Part shown: positions 36,700 to 45,260 of the stretch, piece after piece
Position numbering within the stretch: position 1 is the first letter of the stretch
Layout: each line of letters starts with the position of its first letter
Source of the DNA: Clostridium_AD sp050717545
GTDB lineage: Bacteria > Bacillota > Clostridia > Clostridiales > Clostridiaceae
Assembly: GCF_050717545.1 (NCBI RefSeq)
Contig: NZ_JBOITN010000035.1
Span: 58,467-122,466 of the forward strand
Length of the DNA stretch: 64,000 nucleotides
Reading direction: 5' to 3'
Made by a program: the position numbers and the translations under genes
The notes under the pieces: generated by a model
Told to the model about the DNA's origin: nothing
The model's database searches: none
What the model saw: only the letters and a program-made list of their open reading frames with translations

Positions 36700-37873
36700 A
36701 ATGGATTTGTTTATTGATGTAGCATATAATAGTTTGATAAAAAAAGATGAGGAACTCTGCGGTGATAGAGTAGAAATAATAAGACTTGAAGATAGCACTA
36801 TAATTGTCATGGCAGATGGATTGGGAAGTGGAGTCAAAGCCAATATACTAGCTTCTCTAACATCCAAAATTGCAAGTACTATGCTTAAAGAAGGAGCAGA
36901 CATCTATGAGACCGTAGATACTATTGTAAATACGTTGCCAGTGTGTAAGGTTAGGAATATTGCCTATTGTACTTTTACGCTTATTAAAATATATAATGAT
37001 GGAAGGACATATATAGCAGAATATGATAATCCACCTTTCTTTTTAATAAGAAATAATAAGGGTATTCAAATTGTGAAAAAAGAAACTATTATTAATGGGA
37101 AAAAAGTAGTTGAAAGTGAATTTAAAATGCAAGATAATGATGTGCTTACAGTAGTGAGTGATGGATGCATTCATGCAGGCATTGGGAATATATTAAATTT
37201 AGGTTGGAGCTGGGATAATGTAGAAAATTACTTGATTCGTAATACAAAGTGTAGACGAAGTTCAAAAAACATGACAAAGGACCTAATTCAGGTATGTTGG
37301 GATTTATATGGAGGAAAACCAGGAGATGATACTACTGTTGTATGTGTAAAAGCTCGAAAACCAGAAGTTATTGATTTATTTACTGGGCCACCAAAGGATG
37401 AGCGAAATGATAGTTGTGTTATTAAAGAATTCATGAGTGGACCTGGGAAAAAGATACTATGCGGTGGGACCACTTCTAACATAGCAAGCAGAGAACTAGG
37501 CCGCAAGCTTAAAGTAGAATTAGACTTTTTTGATAAAGATCTACCGCCTACAGCAACTATGGACGGAATAGAATTAATAACTGAAGGAGTCTTAACTTTA
37601 AGTAAGGTTATAGAAAAGTTGAGTAATTATGAAGAGAGTTTTGGGCATGAGGATAATTTCTGTGATTTAGAAGGTAAAGATGGAGCTAGTAGAATTGTAA
37701 AAATGCTAATAGAAGATTGCACTCATTTTAATTTATGGGTAGGGGAGGCTGTAAATCCAGCGCATCAAAATCCTGATTTTCCAATAGATTTAAGTGCTAA
37801 GCTAAAGCTTGTGGATCAATTAGTAGAATATATGAAAAAATTAGGAAAGCACGTTAATATTAATTATATATAA
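36689..37873 (+). CDS. SpoIIE/PP2C-type Ser/Thr phosphatase linked to the sensory hydrogenase
   Basis: A protein of 394 residues. The PP2C-like metal motifs are visible: MADGLGSG early, VVSDGCIHAG in the middle and PGDDTTVVCVKAR at the end of the phosphatase domain (about residue 225). A C-terminal domain of about 160 residues has no recognised function but contains GPGKKILCGGTTSNI and many acidic residues. Linkage to group C hydrogenases is known and suggests output by protein dephosphorylation. The start is uncertain: ATG 36689 overlaps the previous gene by 11 bases with AGGAG close by; GTG 36692 and ATG 36701 (giving MDLFIDVAYNSL) are alternatives, and the last matches the usual family start. 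Confidence 0.85.
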   Translation: MVSKMDLFIDVAYNSLIKKDEELCGDRVEIIRLEDSTIIVMADGLGSGVKANILASLTSKIASTMLKEGADIYETVDTIVNTLPVCKVRNIAYCTFTLIKIYNDGRTYIAEYDNPPFFLIRNNKGIQIVKKETIINGKKVVESEFKMQDNDVLTVVSDGCIHAGIGNILNLGWSWDNVENYLIRNTKCRRSSKNMTKDLIQVCWDLYGGKPGDDTTVVCVKARKPEVIDLFTGPPKDERNDSCVIKEFMSGPGKKILCGGTTSNIASRELGRKLKVELDFFDKDLPPTATMDGIELITEGVLTLSKVIEKLSNYEESFGHEDNFCDLEGKDGASRIVKMLIEDCTHFNLWVGEAVNPAHQNPDFPIDLSAKLKLVDQLVEYMKKLGKHVNINYI

Positions 37874-37876
37874 AAA

Positions 37877-37904
37877 AAACAGCAGAAATATCTGCTGTTT
37901 TTTT
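37877..37904. terminator. Bidirectional terminator between the sensor operon and hydABC
   Basis: AACAGCAGA paired with TCTGCTGTT has eight A on the left and seven T on the right, between convergent operons. Confidence 0.9.
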
Positions 37905-37923
37905 ATTTACTCTTATTAACATT

Positions 37924-39669
37924 TTACGTAATGTTATTACGTGAAACGTAATGTGTATGAAGAAGCTCATGAGCTTTTTCGCCATATGGCTCTCCAAGGA
38001 ATTCTTCATATATTTTTTTAATGTATGGATTATCATGAGATTTTCTTATAGTTTTGTTTTTATCTTCATTATATAAAACAGACATTCTCTTTTCTAATAT
38101 ATCTTCATAACCAGTTGAATATGGTTGTCCACCACCATTAATACATCCACCAGGACAAGCCATGATTTCAATTAAGTGATAGTCAGCTTCGCCTGCACGA
38201 ATAGCTTCTAATAATTTACGAGCATTTCCAAGTCCACTAGCTATAGCAACTTTAACATCGATGTCGTTAATTTTAACAGAAGCTTCTTTTATGCCTTCCA
38301 TACCTCTTACTACTTCAAAATCTACATTTTCAAGTGTTTCATTTGTTAACCACTCATAAGCAGTACGTAGTGCAGCTTCCATAACTCCGCCGGATGTACC
38401 GAATAAAACTCCAGCACCAGTAGATTCCCCAAGTGGATTATCGAAATCTTCTTCTGGTAATGAATTAAAGTTAATTCCAGCCTCTTTTATCATTTTAGCT
38501 AGTTCTCTTGTACTTATTACGATATCAACATCAGGTACTCCATTTGTAGACATCTCAGGTCTAGTAGCTTCATATTTCTTTGCAAGACAAGGCATTACAG
38601 ATACAACTATCATGTCTTTTGCTTCTATATTCATTTTTCCGGCAAGATATGTTTTAGCAACAGCACCCCACATTTGTTGTGGTGATTTACAAGTAGATGG
38701 AATATCTAATAAATCACTAAATTGATGTTCAAAGAAATTAACCCAAGCAGGACAACAGCTTGTAAGCATTGGAAGTTTTCCACCATGCTGTAATCTATGA
38801 GCAAATTCGCTAGCTTCTTCCATTATTGTTAAGTCAGCTGCAAAATCAGTATCAAATACTTTAGTAAAGCCTAAAGCTTTTAATGCAGCAACCATTTTAC
38901 CAGTAACAGAAGTGCCATGTTCAAGTCCAAATTCTTCGCCCAGGGCTGCTCTAACTGCAGGAGCAGTTTGAACAACAACAACTTTTTCTGTTTGGCCTAA
39001 AGCATTCCAAACTTTAGAAGTATTATTAACTTCTGTTAATGCACCAGTAGGGCATACTGAAACACACTTTCCACAGAAAGTACAAGTGGTTTCTCCTATC
39101 GGCAAGGAAAAAGCAGTGGACACAACAGTTTCAAAGCCTCTGCCTACAGCAGATATAGCGCCAACAGTTTGAATTTCATTACAAACTGTTTCACAACGTC
39201 TGCATAATATACATTTATCTAAATTTCTAACAATAGAACTACTTGAATGGTCAATTGGGTAAGTGGACATCTCACCTTTATAGTGAATTTCACGAATACC
39301 TAGTTCTGCAGCTAATTTTTGTAATTCACAAGCAGTATTTTTTTCGCATAATAGGCAGTCTTGTGGATGGTCAGATAGAATTAATTCAAGTACAGTTCTA
39401 CGCGCCTTAATAGCCCTGATTGAATTTGTTTTTACAACCATTCCATTTGTAGCAGGAGTACAGCATGAAGGTGCTAAGTTACGTCTACCTTCAACTTCAA
39501 CCACACACACACGACAAGAACCTGGATGATTTGTAGTTTTTCCATCATGCATATTTAAGTGACATAATGTAGGAATTTTTATATTTAATCTTTTAGCGGC
39601 ATCTAGAATAGTTGAGCCTTCGTCTACATAGACTTTTTTATCATTTATAGTAAGAGCAATTAAACTCAC
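37924..39669 (-). CDS. hydA: Electron-bifurcating [FeFe]-hydrogenase catalytic subunit HydA
   Basis: A protein of 581 residues. An N-terminal [2Fe-2S] ferredoxin domain (CHL... CRVCVVE ... C), a His-Cys cluster region (HPQDCLLCEKNTAC), two [4Fe-4S] sites (CILCRRCETVC, CTFCGKCVSVC) and the H-cluster domain with canonical TSCCPAW, MPCLAKKYEA and MACPGGCINGGG are present. With HydB and HydC it forms the trimeric enzyme that couples NADH and reduced ferredoxin oxidation to H2 formation. The GTG at 39669 is chosen as the start because AGAGG lies 8 bases upstream; a GTG three codons earlier overlaps that site. It is the third gene of the hydCBA transcript. Confidence 0.95.
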   Translation of the reverse strand: MSLIALTINDKKVYVDEGSTILDAAKRLNIKIPTLCHLNMHDGKTTNHPGSCRVCVVEVEGRRNLAPSCCTPATNGMVVKTNSIRAIKARRTVLELILSDHPQDCLLCEKNTACELQKLAAELGIREIHYKGEMSTYPIDHSSSSIVRNLDKCILCRRCETVCNEIQTVGAISAVGRGFETVVSTAFSLPIGETTCTFCGKCVSVCPTGALTEVNNTSKVWNALGQTEKVVVVQTAPAVRAALGEEFGLEHGTSVTGKMVAALKALGFTKVFDTDFAADLTIMEEASEFAHRLQHGGKLPMLTSCCPAWVNFFEHQFSDLLDIPSTCKSPQQMWGAVAKTYLAGKMNIEAKDMIVVSVMPCLAKKYEATRPEMSTNGVPDVDIVISTRELAKMIKEAGINFNSLPEEDFDNPLGESTGAGVLFGTSGGVMEAALRTAYEWLTNETLENVDFEVVRGMEGIKEASVKINDIDVKVAIASGLGNARKLLEAIRAGEADYHLIEIMACPGGCINGGGQPYSTGYEDILEKRMSVLYNEDKNKTIRKSHDNPYIKKIYEEFLGEPYGEKAHELLHTHYVSRNNIT

Positions 39670-39692
39670 AGCGTGCACCTCTTTCTTAAATT

Positions 39693-41588
39693 TTATTTTT
39701 TGATAATTGCATTAACAGGACACGCGGTTTGACAAGCACCACACTTAATACATTTATCTTGATCAATAACATGTAATGTTTTAACTTTACCGCTGATACA
39801 TTTAACAGGACATATCTTTGCACATTTTGTACAACCGATACATTTATCCGTGATATTGTATCTTAATAAATGTTTACATACTCCTGCAGGGCAGGTTTTT
39901 TCATATACGTGAGCTTCGTATTCGCTTTTAAAGTATTTTAGAGTGCTTAATACTGGATTTGAAGAAGTTTGTCCCAGTCCACATAACGCAGTATCCTTAA
40001 TTGTTTCTGCAAGTGAACTTAGTTTCTCTAGGTCTTCTTCTGTTCCTTTTCCGTTTGTAATTTTTTCGAGTATTTCAAGAAGACGTTTATTTCCAATTCT
40101 ACAAGGAGAACACTTACCACAAGATTCTTCTACAATGAACTCTAAGTAGAATTTAGCTATATTAACCATGCAGTTATCTTCATCCATAACAATCATACCA
40201 CCAGAACCCATCATAGATCCTATAGCACCAAGTGATTCATAATCAATTGGTGTATCTAAAAATTCTGCTGTAATACATCCACCAGATGGACCACCTGTTT
40301 GAACAGATTTAAATTCACGTCCGTTTTTAATTCCGCCACCGATGTCATATATGATTTCTCGAAGCGAGGTTCCCATTGGAACTTCTACAAGTCCAACGTT
40401 ATTGATCTTACCTGCAAGCGCGAAAACTTTTGTTCCTTTTGATGTTGCAGTCCCTATGGAGCTAAACCAAGCAGCGCCTTTGTTAATGATGGCTGGAATG
40501 TTTGCAAGAGTTTCAACATTGTTAACACAAGTTGGTTTATTCCATAATCCGCTTTGGGCTGGGAATGGTGGTTTATTAGTTGGTTCTCCACGTGAACCTT
40601 CAATAGACTGAATTAACGCAGTTTCTTCTCCACATACGAAAGCACCGGCGCCGTATTTAATTTCTATATCAAAGCTAAAATTAGTTCCTAAAATATTTTC
40701 TCCAAGAAGGCCACATTCGCGAGCTTGACCTATAGCTGTTCTTAATCTACTAATAGCAAGAGGATACTCTGCTCTAATATAAATATTACCTATTGAAGCA
40801 CCAATACTATAACCAGCTATTGCCATAGCTTCTAAAACACTGTGAGGGTCACCTTCAAGAATAGAACGATCCATGAAAGCACCTGGATCTCCTTCATCAG
40901 CATTGCAAATTATGTATTTTTGGTCTGCATCATACATTTTTGCAAAAGCCCATTTTTTGCCTGTTGGGAAGCCTCCGCCGCCCCTTCCTCTTAAACCTGA
41001 ATCAATCATTAATTTTATAATATCATCTTGAGACATTTCGGTAATTACTTTACCTAATGCTAAGTAACCATCTTCAGCTATATATTCATTTATGGCCTCA
41101 GGATTAATAAGTCCACAGTTCCTAAGTGCAATTCTTACTTGCTTCTTATAGAAATGCATATTTTCCTGCTTTTTTATTTTTATTTTTGAACTGGGTTCTT
41201 CAAATAAAAGTCTATCAATAATTTTTCCTTTTAATAAATGCTCGCTAACTATTTCTGCAGCGTCAGTTGGTTTAACAGTAACATAAAATACGTTATCAGG
41301 AGAAACCTTAACTATTGGACCCTTTTCACAGAAGCCAAAACAACCAGTTATAGCAGCAGTTACTTCATCAGCTAGTCCTGCAGCTACAATTTCTTTTTGT
41401 AGATTTAATAATATTTCATTACTTTCAGCTGACATGCAGCCTGTACCACCACAAACTGATAAATGTCTTATACACCTTGTGCCTTCGGAAGCTTTTTCAA
41501 GTTCTTCGTTTATTTTTCTAAGTTTTAGTAATTTATTGTGTTTATTTTGAATGCTTTTAAGTTCATCAAAAGAATTAATTTTAATCAA
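39693..41588 (-). CDS. hydB: Electron-bifurcating hydrogenase flavoprotein subunit HydB (NuoF-like)
   Basis: The NADH- and FMN-binding subunit, 631 residues. An N-terminal thioredoxin-like [2Fe-2S] domain (CGGTGC ... CFGFC) is followed by the NuoF core with GRGGGGFPTGKKW (NADH) and GAGAFVCGEETALI (FMN), the [4Fe-4S] motif CGKCSPCRIG and two C-terminal [4Fe-4S] ferredoxin motifs (CIGCTKCAKIC, CIKCGACQTAC). This is the complete HydB layout. The start is TTG, with GGAGGGG upstream. It lies 15 bases after hydC and 23 bases before hydA. Confidence 0.95.
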   Translation of the reverse strand: MIKINSFDELKSIQNKHNKLLKLRKINEELEKASEGTRCIRHLSVCGGTGCMSAESNEILLNLQKEIVAAGLADEVTAAITGCFGFCEKGPIVKVSPDNVFYVTVKPTDAAEIVSEHLLKGKIIDRLLFEEPSSKIKIKKQENMHFYKKQVRIALRNCGLINPEAINEYIAEDGYLALGKVITEMSQDDIIKLMIDSGLRGRGGGGFPTGKKWAFAKMYDADQKYIICNADEGDPGAFMDRSILEGDPHSVLEAMAIAGYSIGASIGNIYIRAEYPLAISRLRTAIGQARECGLLGENILGTNFSFDIEIKYGAGAFVCGEETALIQSIEGSRGEPTNKPPFPAQSGLWNKPTCVNNVETLANIPAIINKGAAWFSSIGTATSKGTKVFALAGKINNVGLVEVPMGTSLREIIYDIGGGIKNGREFKSVQTGGPSGGCITAEFLDTPIDYESLGAIGSMMGSGGMIVMDEDNCMVNIAKFYLEFIVEESCGKCSPCRIGNKRLLEILEKITNGKGTEEDLEKLSSLAETIKDTALCGLGQTSSNPVLSTLKYFKSEYEAHVYEKTCPAGVCKHLLRYNITDKCIGCTKCAKICPVKCISGKVKTLHVIDQDKCIKCGACQTACPVNAIIKK

Positions 41589-41603
41589 TTTATTTTCCCC
41601 TCC

Positions 41604-42143
41604 CTACTCTACATATTCTGGTGCAGAATGCTCACTTTCAGTGTACTCACCGTTGGTGTACTCACTTACAGTGTACTCAGCTAGTATTTTATCTACTTGG
41701 TCTACTGTAACATGTCCATAAACTTTATCATTTACAGTTACTACTGGTGCAAGACCACAAGCACCAACACACCTTAATGAGCCTAATGTGAATTTACCAT
41801 CAACAGTAGTTTCACCATTTTTCAACTTTAATACTTTCTCGAATTTTTCAAGTACATCTCCAGAACCACGAACAAAACAAGCTGTTCCCATGCAAACATT
41901 TACTACATATTTGCCTCTTGGTTTAATAGTGAAGTAAGAATAGAAAGTAACAACACCATAAACTTTAGAAACTGGGATATTTAATTTTTCTGCTACAAAA
42001 GCTTGTACTTCTTGAGGCAAATAGCCAAATAAACCTTGTGCTTTGTGAAGCACTTCGATGAGAGCACCTTCTTTACTTGGAAGGTCATTAACATACTTTT
42101 CTAAAATTTTAAAATTCTCGTCATTTGAACAATTAGAACACAC
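41604..42143 (-). CDS. hydC: Electron-bifurcating hydrogenase small subunit HydC (NuoE-like)
   Basis: A thioredoxin-fold [2Fe-2S] subunit. The ligands are CMGTAC and CVGACG in the usual spacing after the helical N-terminal domain. The core ends near residue 155. A tail of about 25 residues made of imperfect EYT-x-SEYT-x-GEYT-type units follows, which the family normally lacks; the matching DNA repeats GTGTACTCAC. The start is GTG with AAGGAGG nine bases upstream. It is the first gene of the hydCBA operon. Confidence 0.93.
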   Translation of the reverse strand: MCSNCSNDENFKILEKYVNDLPSKEGALIEVLHKAQGLFGYLPQEVQAFVAEKLNIPVSKVYGVVTFYSYFTIKPRGKYVVNVCMGTACFVRGSGDVLEKFEKVLKLKNGETTVDGKFTLGSLRCVGACGLAPVVTVNDKVYGHVTVDQVDKILAEYTVSEYTNGEYTESEHSAPEYVE

Positions 42144-42207
42144 TAATATATACCTCCTTTAGGATAAATAATTACTTATCGACGGACTGAAATTAAATTT
42201 TACAACT

Positions 42208-42220
42208 TAACATTGTTAAA
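42208..42220. promoter_or_regulatory. Possible Rex-type redox operator upstream of hydCBA
   Basis: TTAACATTGTTAA is a perfect inverted repeat about 65 bases upstream of hydC and contains the Rex half-site TTGTTAA (42213-42219). The second Rex half at standard spacing is degenerate, so this is tentative. The wider gap 42.14-42.57 kb also holds a 15-base palindrome (42349-42363), a TTTATTTTA inverted repeat (42322-42349) and an orphan strong ribosome-like site near 42505, but no convincing gene. Confidence 0.3.
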
Positions 42221-42567
42221 AATTAATCTTTTACAAACATATGAATACTAATATAATTATTCAATGGAAGGGTAAGTGAAGACAACGGTTACAATACATG
42301 GATATACGTTTAATTTTATTATTTATTTTAATGTAAGTAATAAAATAAATGAACTAAGTTCATTATAATAGAATGTAAGTGAAAAATCTACTAGCATATT
42401 AAGTTAATTTTTTATCATTATAGATATTTTTAAATAAAGCTAGCAAAAGTAGAAAAAAATGATTGAAAACGAATAAATTTTTCCGTAAGTATAGGGGATA
42501 CCATAGGAGGTGGAGGAATTATTAAATACACATATAGAAAAAAATTTTATTAAATAAAAAAATTAAG

Positions 42568-42608
42568 TTGACTTATTTATTATATAGTATATATTTAAGT
42601 ATATACTA
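42568..42608 (+). promoter_or_regulatory. Promoter with overlapping operator for the CopZ-like gene
   Basis: TTGACT (42568-42573) and TATATT (42590-42595), spaced 16 bases apart, form a sigma-A promoter. An inverted repeat TAGTATATA / TATATACTA (42585-42593 with 42600-42608) covers the -10, where a repressor would act. The regulator is not identified. Confidence 0.55.
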
Positions 42609-42640
42609 GTATAAATTACCAGTTGGAAGGGGAGATTTAA

Positions 42641-42853
42641 ATGAAGAAAAAAATGTACATTGATGGAATGAATTGCTCAAGTTGCGTTAGTCATGTGAAG
42701 GAAGCATTACTTGATCTTGGTGCTACTAAAGTAAAAGTTGATTTAGAGGAAAAATGTGCAGTAGCTGACTTTGATGATGAAACAACTGATGATGATATCA
42801 CAGAAGCTATTGAAGAAGTAGGGTATGAAGTTACGGAAGTAGAAGAATATTAA
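42641..42853 (+). CDS. Heavy-metal-associated (CopZ-like) copper chaperone
   Basis: A protein of 70 residues, a single HMA domain with the metal site GMNCSSC at residues 9-15 and the usual ferredoxin-like beta-alpha-beta pattern. The family binds Cu(I) and delivers it to a P-type ATPase or CsoR. No such partner gene is adjacent. GAAGGGGAG precedes the ATG. It is a stand-alone gene with its own terminator and an operator-overlapped promoter. Confidence 0.9.
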   Translation: MKKKMYIDGMNCSSCVSHVKEALLDLGATKVKVDLEEKCAVADFDDETTDDDITEAIEEVGYEVTEVEEY

Positions 42854-42858
42854 TATAA

Positions 42859-42892
42859 AAAAGCCTACCAATACAAATGGTAGGCTTTTTTT
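42859..42892 (+). terminator. Rho-independent terminator
   Basis: AAGCCTACCA paired with TGGTAGGCTT, a 7-base loop and seven T residues. Confidence 0.92.
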
Positions 42893-42939
42893 ATAAACTG
42901 AAAAAAATCTAATTTTGATTTATTTTAGAAATTAAAAGG

Positions 42940-43431
42940 TTAATTAAAAAAATTCAGTAAAACATTTATTTTCTTATCTTGTATTTCTAAAATAACATAA
43001 GAATACCAAGGTTCACGTCTTTTATATGATGGTGAACCTGGATTTATCATTAGGATTTTGTTTTTAGTTAAAACAAGCGGTTGATGAGTGTGTCCAAAGA
43101 TTATTATATCTACCTTATCATCAATAAATTTATCATAGGCTGTTTGTAAAGTGTTTTTACTATTGCCATGGCCGTGATATAAACCAATTTTATAGCCTTC
43201 TATGGATAAAATTTCTTTCTCCTTTAGTATATTTCTGATGGATCCCTTATCATTATTTCCCCATACACCCACAAAATTATTAAACTCTCTTAACTTTGAC
43301 ACTACACTTGGGGAAATATAATCACCTGCATGGATTATCATATCAACTTCTTTAAATAAAGTATCTATTAATCTAAAGAGTTTATCACTATGTTTTTTAG
43401 CATGAGTATCGGATAATATTGCAATTTTCAT
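42940..43431 (-). CDS. YfcE/MJ0936-type phosphodiesterase
   Basis: A protein of 163 residues, the compact calcineurin-like fold. The metal-binding motifs are complete: LSDTHAK, HAGDYI, GNND, HGHG and FGHTHQP. The ending NPGSPSYKRR is typical of YfcE-like proteins. They hydrolyse phosphodiesters in vitro; the cellular substrate is unknown. It is divergent from the next gene. Confidence 0.88.
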   Translation of the reverse strand: MKIAILSDTHAKKHSDKLFRLIDTLFKEVDMIIHAGDYISPSVVSKLREFNNFVGVWGNNDKGSIRNILKEKEILSIEGYKIGLYHGHGNSKNTLQTAYDKFIDDKVDIIIFGHTHQPLVLTKNKILMINPGSPSYKRREPWYSYVILEIQDKKINVLLNFFN

Positions 43432-43622
43432 AATTCATCACCTGCTAGTAGTATATTATTTTATATTATGCTTTGATACATAAATATTATGCATTTACCC
43501 TGATTTTTCAATATGCAATTTTAATTATATAATATTTCTGTTATAATTATTTTATAATATAAGTAGTATATTAGTAGAATTGTAAAAAATATTTAAGCTT
43601 AAATTAAGAGGTAGGAGAGAAA

Positions 43623-44333
43623 ATGGGAGAATCAGAAGATATAGTTTTAATTTATGAGCAAAATGGAATAAATATAAAAAATGAGAAGTCGTTACACTCA
43701 TCTATTAAGCAGTGGTATATAGAGCCTGGCGACAGATTTGAAGTGAAAGTTGATAAATATGTAATTGATTTAGTAAGAGAAGATTCATTAATTGAAATAC
43801 AAACAAAGAATTTTAGTGCCATTGCGAATAAATTAAGAAATCTTGTTAAGTATAATAAGGTAATGCTGGTACATCCTATAGCTATCGAGAAATATATAGT
43901 GACAACAGATATCACAAATGAAATAATTAGTCGAAGAAAATCACCTAAGAAAGGGAAACTAATGGACTTATTTGATGAACTAATTAGGATTCCAGATTTA
44001 ATGTCGCAGGAAAATTTTATATTAGAGATTTTAATGACTAAGGAAGAAGAGATAAGATGCAAGGATGGTAAAGGAAGCTGGAGAAGGAAAGGTATAAGTA
44101 TAAAGGATAGAAAACTTATAGAGGTAACGCAGAAAGTTACGTTTAAAGAAGAAAAGGATTTTCTTGTGTTTTTACCAGATGAATTGCCACTAAAGTTTAC
44201 TAATAAACAACTAGCAAAAGAATTAAAAGTTACCGTATATAAAGCAAGGAAAATTACTTATTGTTTTAGAAAAATGAATCTTATTTGTCAAGTAGGAAAA
44301 ATTAAAAATGAACTTATATTTGAGAGGTTGTGA
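43623..44333 (+). CDS. Unknown protein with a nuclease-like core and C-terminal winged-helix-like end
   Basis: A protein of 236 residues. It is not assigned to a named family. The segment VIDLVREDSLIEIQTKNF, with an Asp, then hydrophobic strand and E-I-Q-T-K, resembles the PD-(D/E)xK nuclease core with a migrated lysine; YNKVMLVHPIAIEKYIV could be the next strand. The C-terminal 60 residues (LPLKFTNKQLAKELKVTVYKA) look like a winged helix. The ribosome site GTAGGAGAG precedes the ATG. It ends 3 bases before an EamA transporter gene and is probably cotranscribed. Function is inference only. Confidence 0.6.
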   Translation: MGESEDIVLIYEQNGINIKNEKSLHSSIKQWYIEPGDRFEVKVDKYVIDLVREDSLIEIQTKNFSAIANKLRNLVKYNKVMLVHPIAIEKYIVTTDITNEIISRRKSPKKGKLMDLFDELIRIPDLMSQENFILEILMTKEEEIRCKDGKGSWRRKGISIKDRKLIEVTQKVTFKEEKDFLVFLPDELPLKFTNKQLAKELKVTVYKARKITYCFRKMNLICQVGKIKNELIFERL

Positions 44334-44336
44334 AGA

Positions 44337-45203
44337 ATGGATAACAAACCCAAAGCAATTATACTTATATTAATATCTGCTTTAGCATTTGCTATTATGG
44401 GGGCAATGGTAAAACTTGCAGGTGATATTCCATTATTTGAAAAAGTGTTTTATAGAAATCTAACAAGTTTGGGAATTGCATTTATTATGATAAAAAACAA
44501 AAACGTGAGTTTCTTTGGAAAAAGGGAAAATCAGAAGTACTTACTTTCTAGATCATTATTAGGGTTATTAGGTGTGATTTTAAGTTTTTATGCCATAAAT
44601 TATTTAGTATTATCAGATGCAAATATGCTTAACAAAATATCACCATTTTTTGTAACTTTGTTCGCTGTATTCTTTTTAAAGGAGAAACTTTCTAAAATAC
44701 AGATTCCAGTATTAATTATTGTATTTATTGGTGCGTTACTAATTATTAAACCGCAATTTAGTTTTTCAGTTGTTCCATCAATTGCAGGACTTTTATCTGC
44801 TATGTGTGCAGGTGCCACCTATACTATAATTAGATTCTTAAGAGATAGAGAAAAACCTTCGACTATTGTATTTTATTTTTCTTTAGTTTCAGTGGTGGTA
44901 ATGTTTCCACTTATGATATTTAATTATCAAAAGCCTAATATGATTCAGTTTTTATATTTAATAGGAATAGGGATTTTTGCTGGAATTGCGCAATTTGCTT
45001 TAACTAATGCATATAGATATGCACCGGCATCAGAAGTTTCAATTTATATTTATACTAGTATAATATTTTCTGGACTTATAGGATTTGTGATTTGGGGAGA
45101 GGTGCCAGATATTTTAAGCATTATGGGATCAGTACTGATTATAGGAGTAGCTATTTTTGCTTTTATCTATAATGAGAAATCAAGTTTAAAGAATACTAAT
45201 TAG
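44337..45203 (+). CDS. EamA-type (DMT superfamily) transporter
   Basis: A protein of 288 residues with ten predicted helices in two EamA repeats. The first starts ILISALAFAIMGAMVKLAG, and the second is seen around GLLSAMCAGATYTIIRFL. YRNLTSLGIAF and a PFFVTLFAVFFLKEKL segment are typical of the family. It likely exports a metabolite such as an amino acid or nucleoside; the substrate is unknown. It follows the unknown gene by 3 bases. Confidence 0.85.
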   Translation: MDNKPKAIILILISALAFAIMGAMVKLAGDIPLFEKVFYRNLTSLGIAFIMIKNKNVSFFGKRENQKYLLSRSLLGLLGVILSFYAINYLVLSDANMLNKISPFFVTLFAVFFLKEKLSKIQIPVLIIVFIGALLIIKPQFSFSVVPSIAGLLSAMCAGATYTIIRFLRDREKPSTIVFYFSLVSVVVMFPLMIFNYQKPNMIQFLYLIGIGIFAGIAQFALTNAYRYAPASEVSIYIYTSIIFSGLIGFVIWGEVPDILSIMGSVLIIGVAIFAFIYNEKSSLKNTN

Positions 45204-45260
45204 TTTTTATGTACTAAATAGAGTACGTTATACGTATTTAGAATTGTAGGAGGTGGGCAC

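Noticed and set aside
42495..42545. Micro-ORF behind AGGAGGTGGAGG
   Set aside because: The only possible start, a GTG, overlaps the ribosome-like site and gives 15 codons; no ATG is in place.
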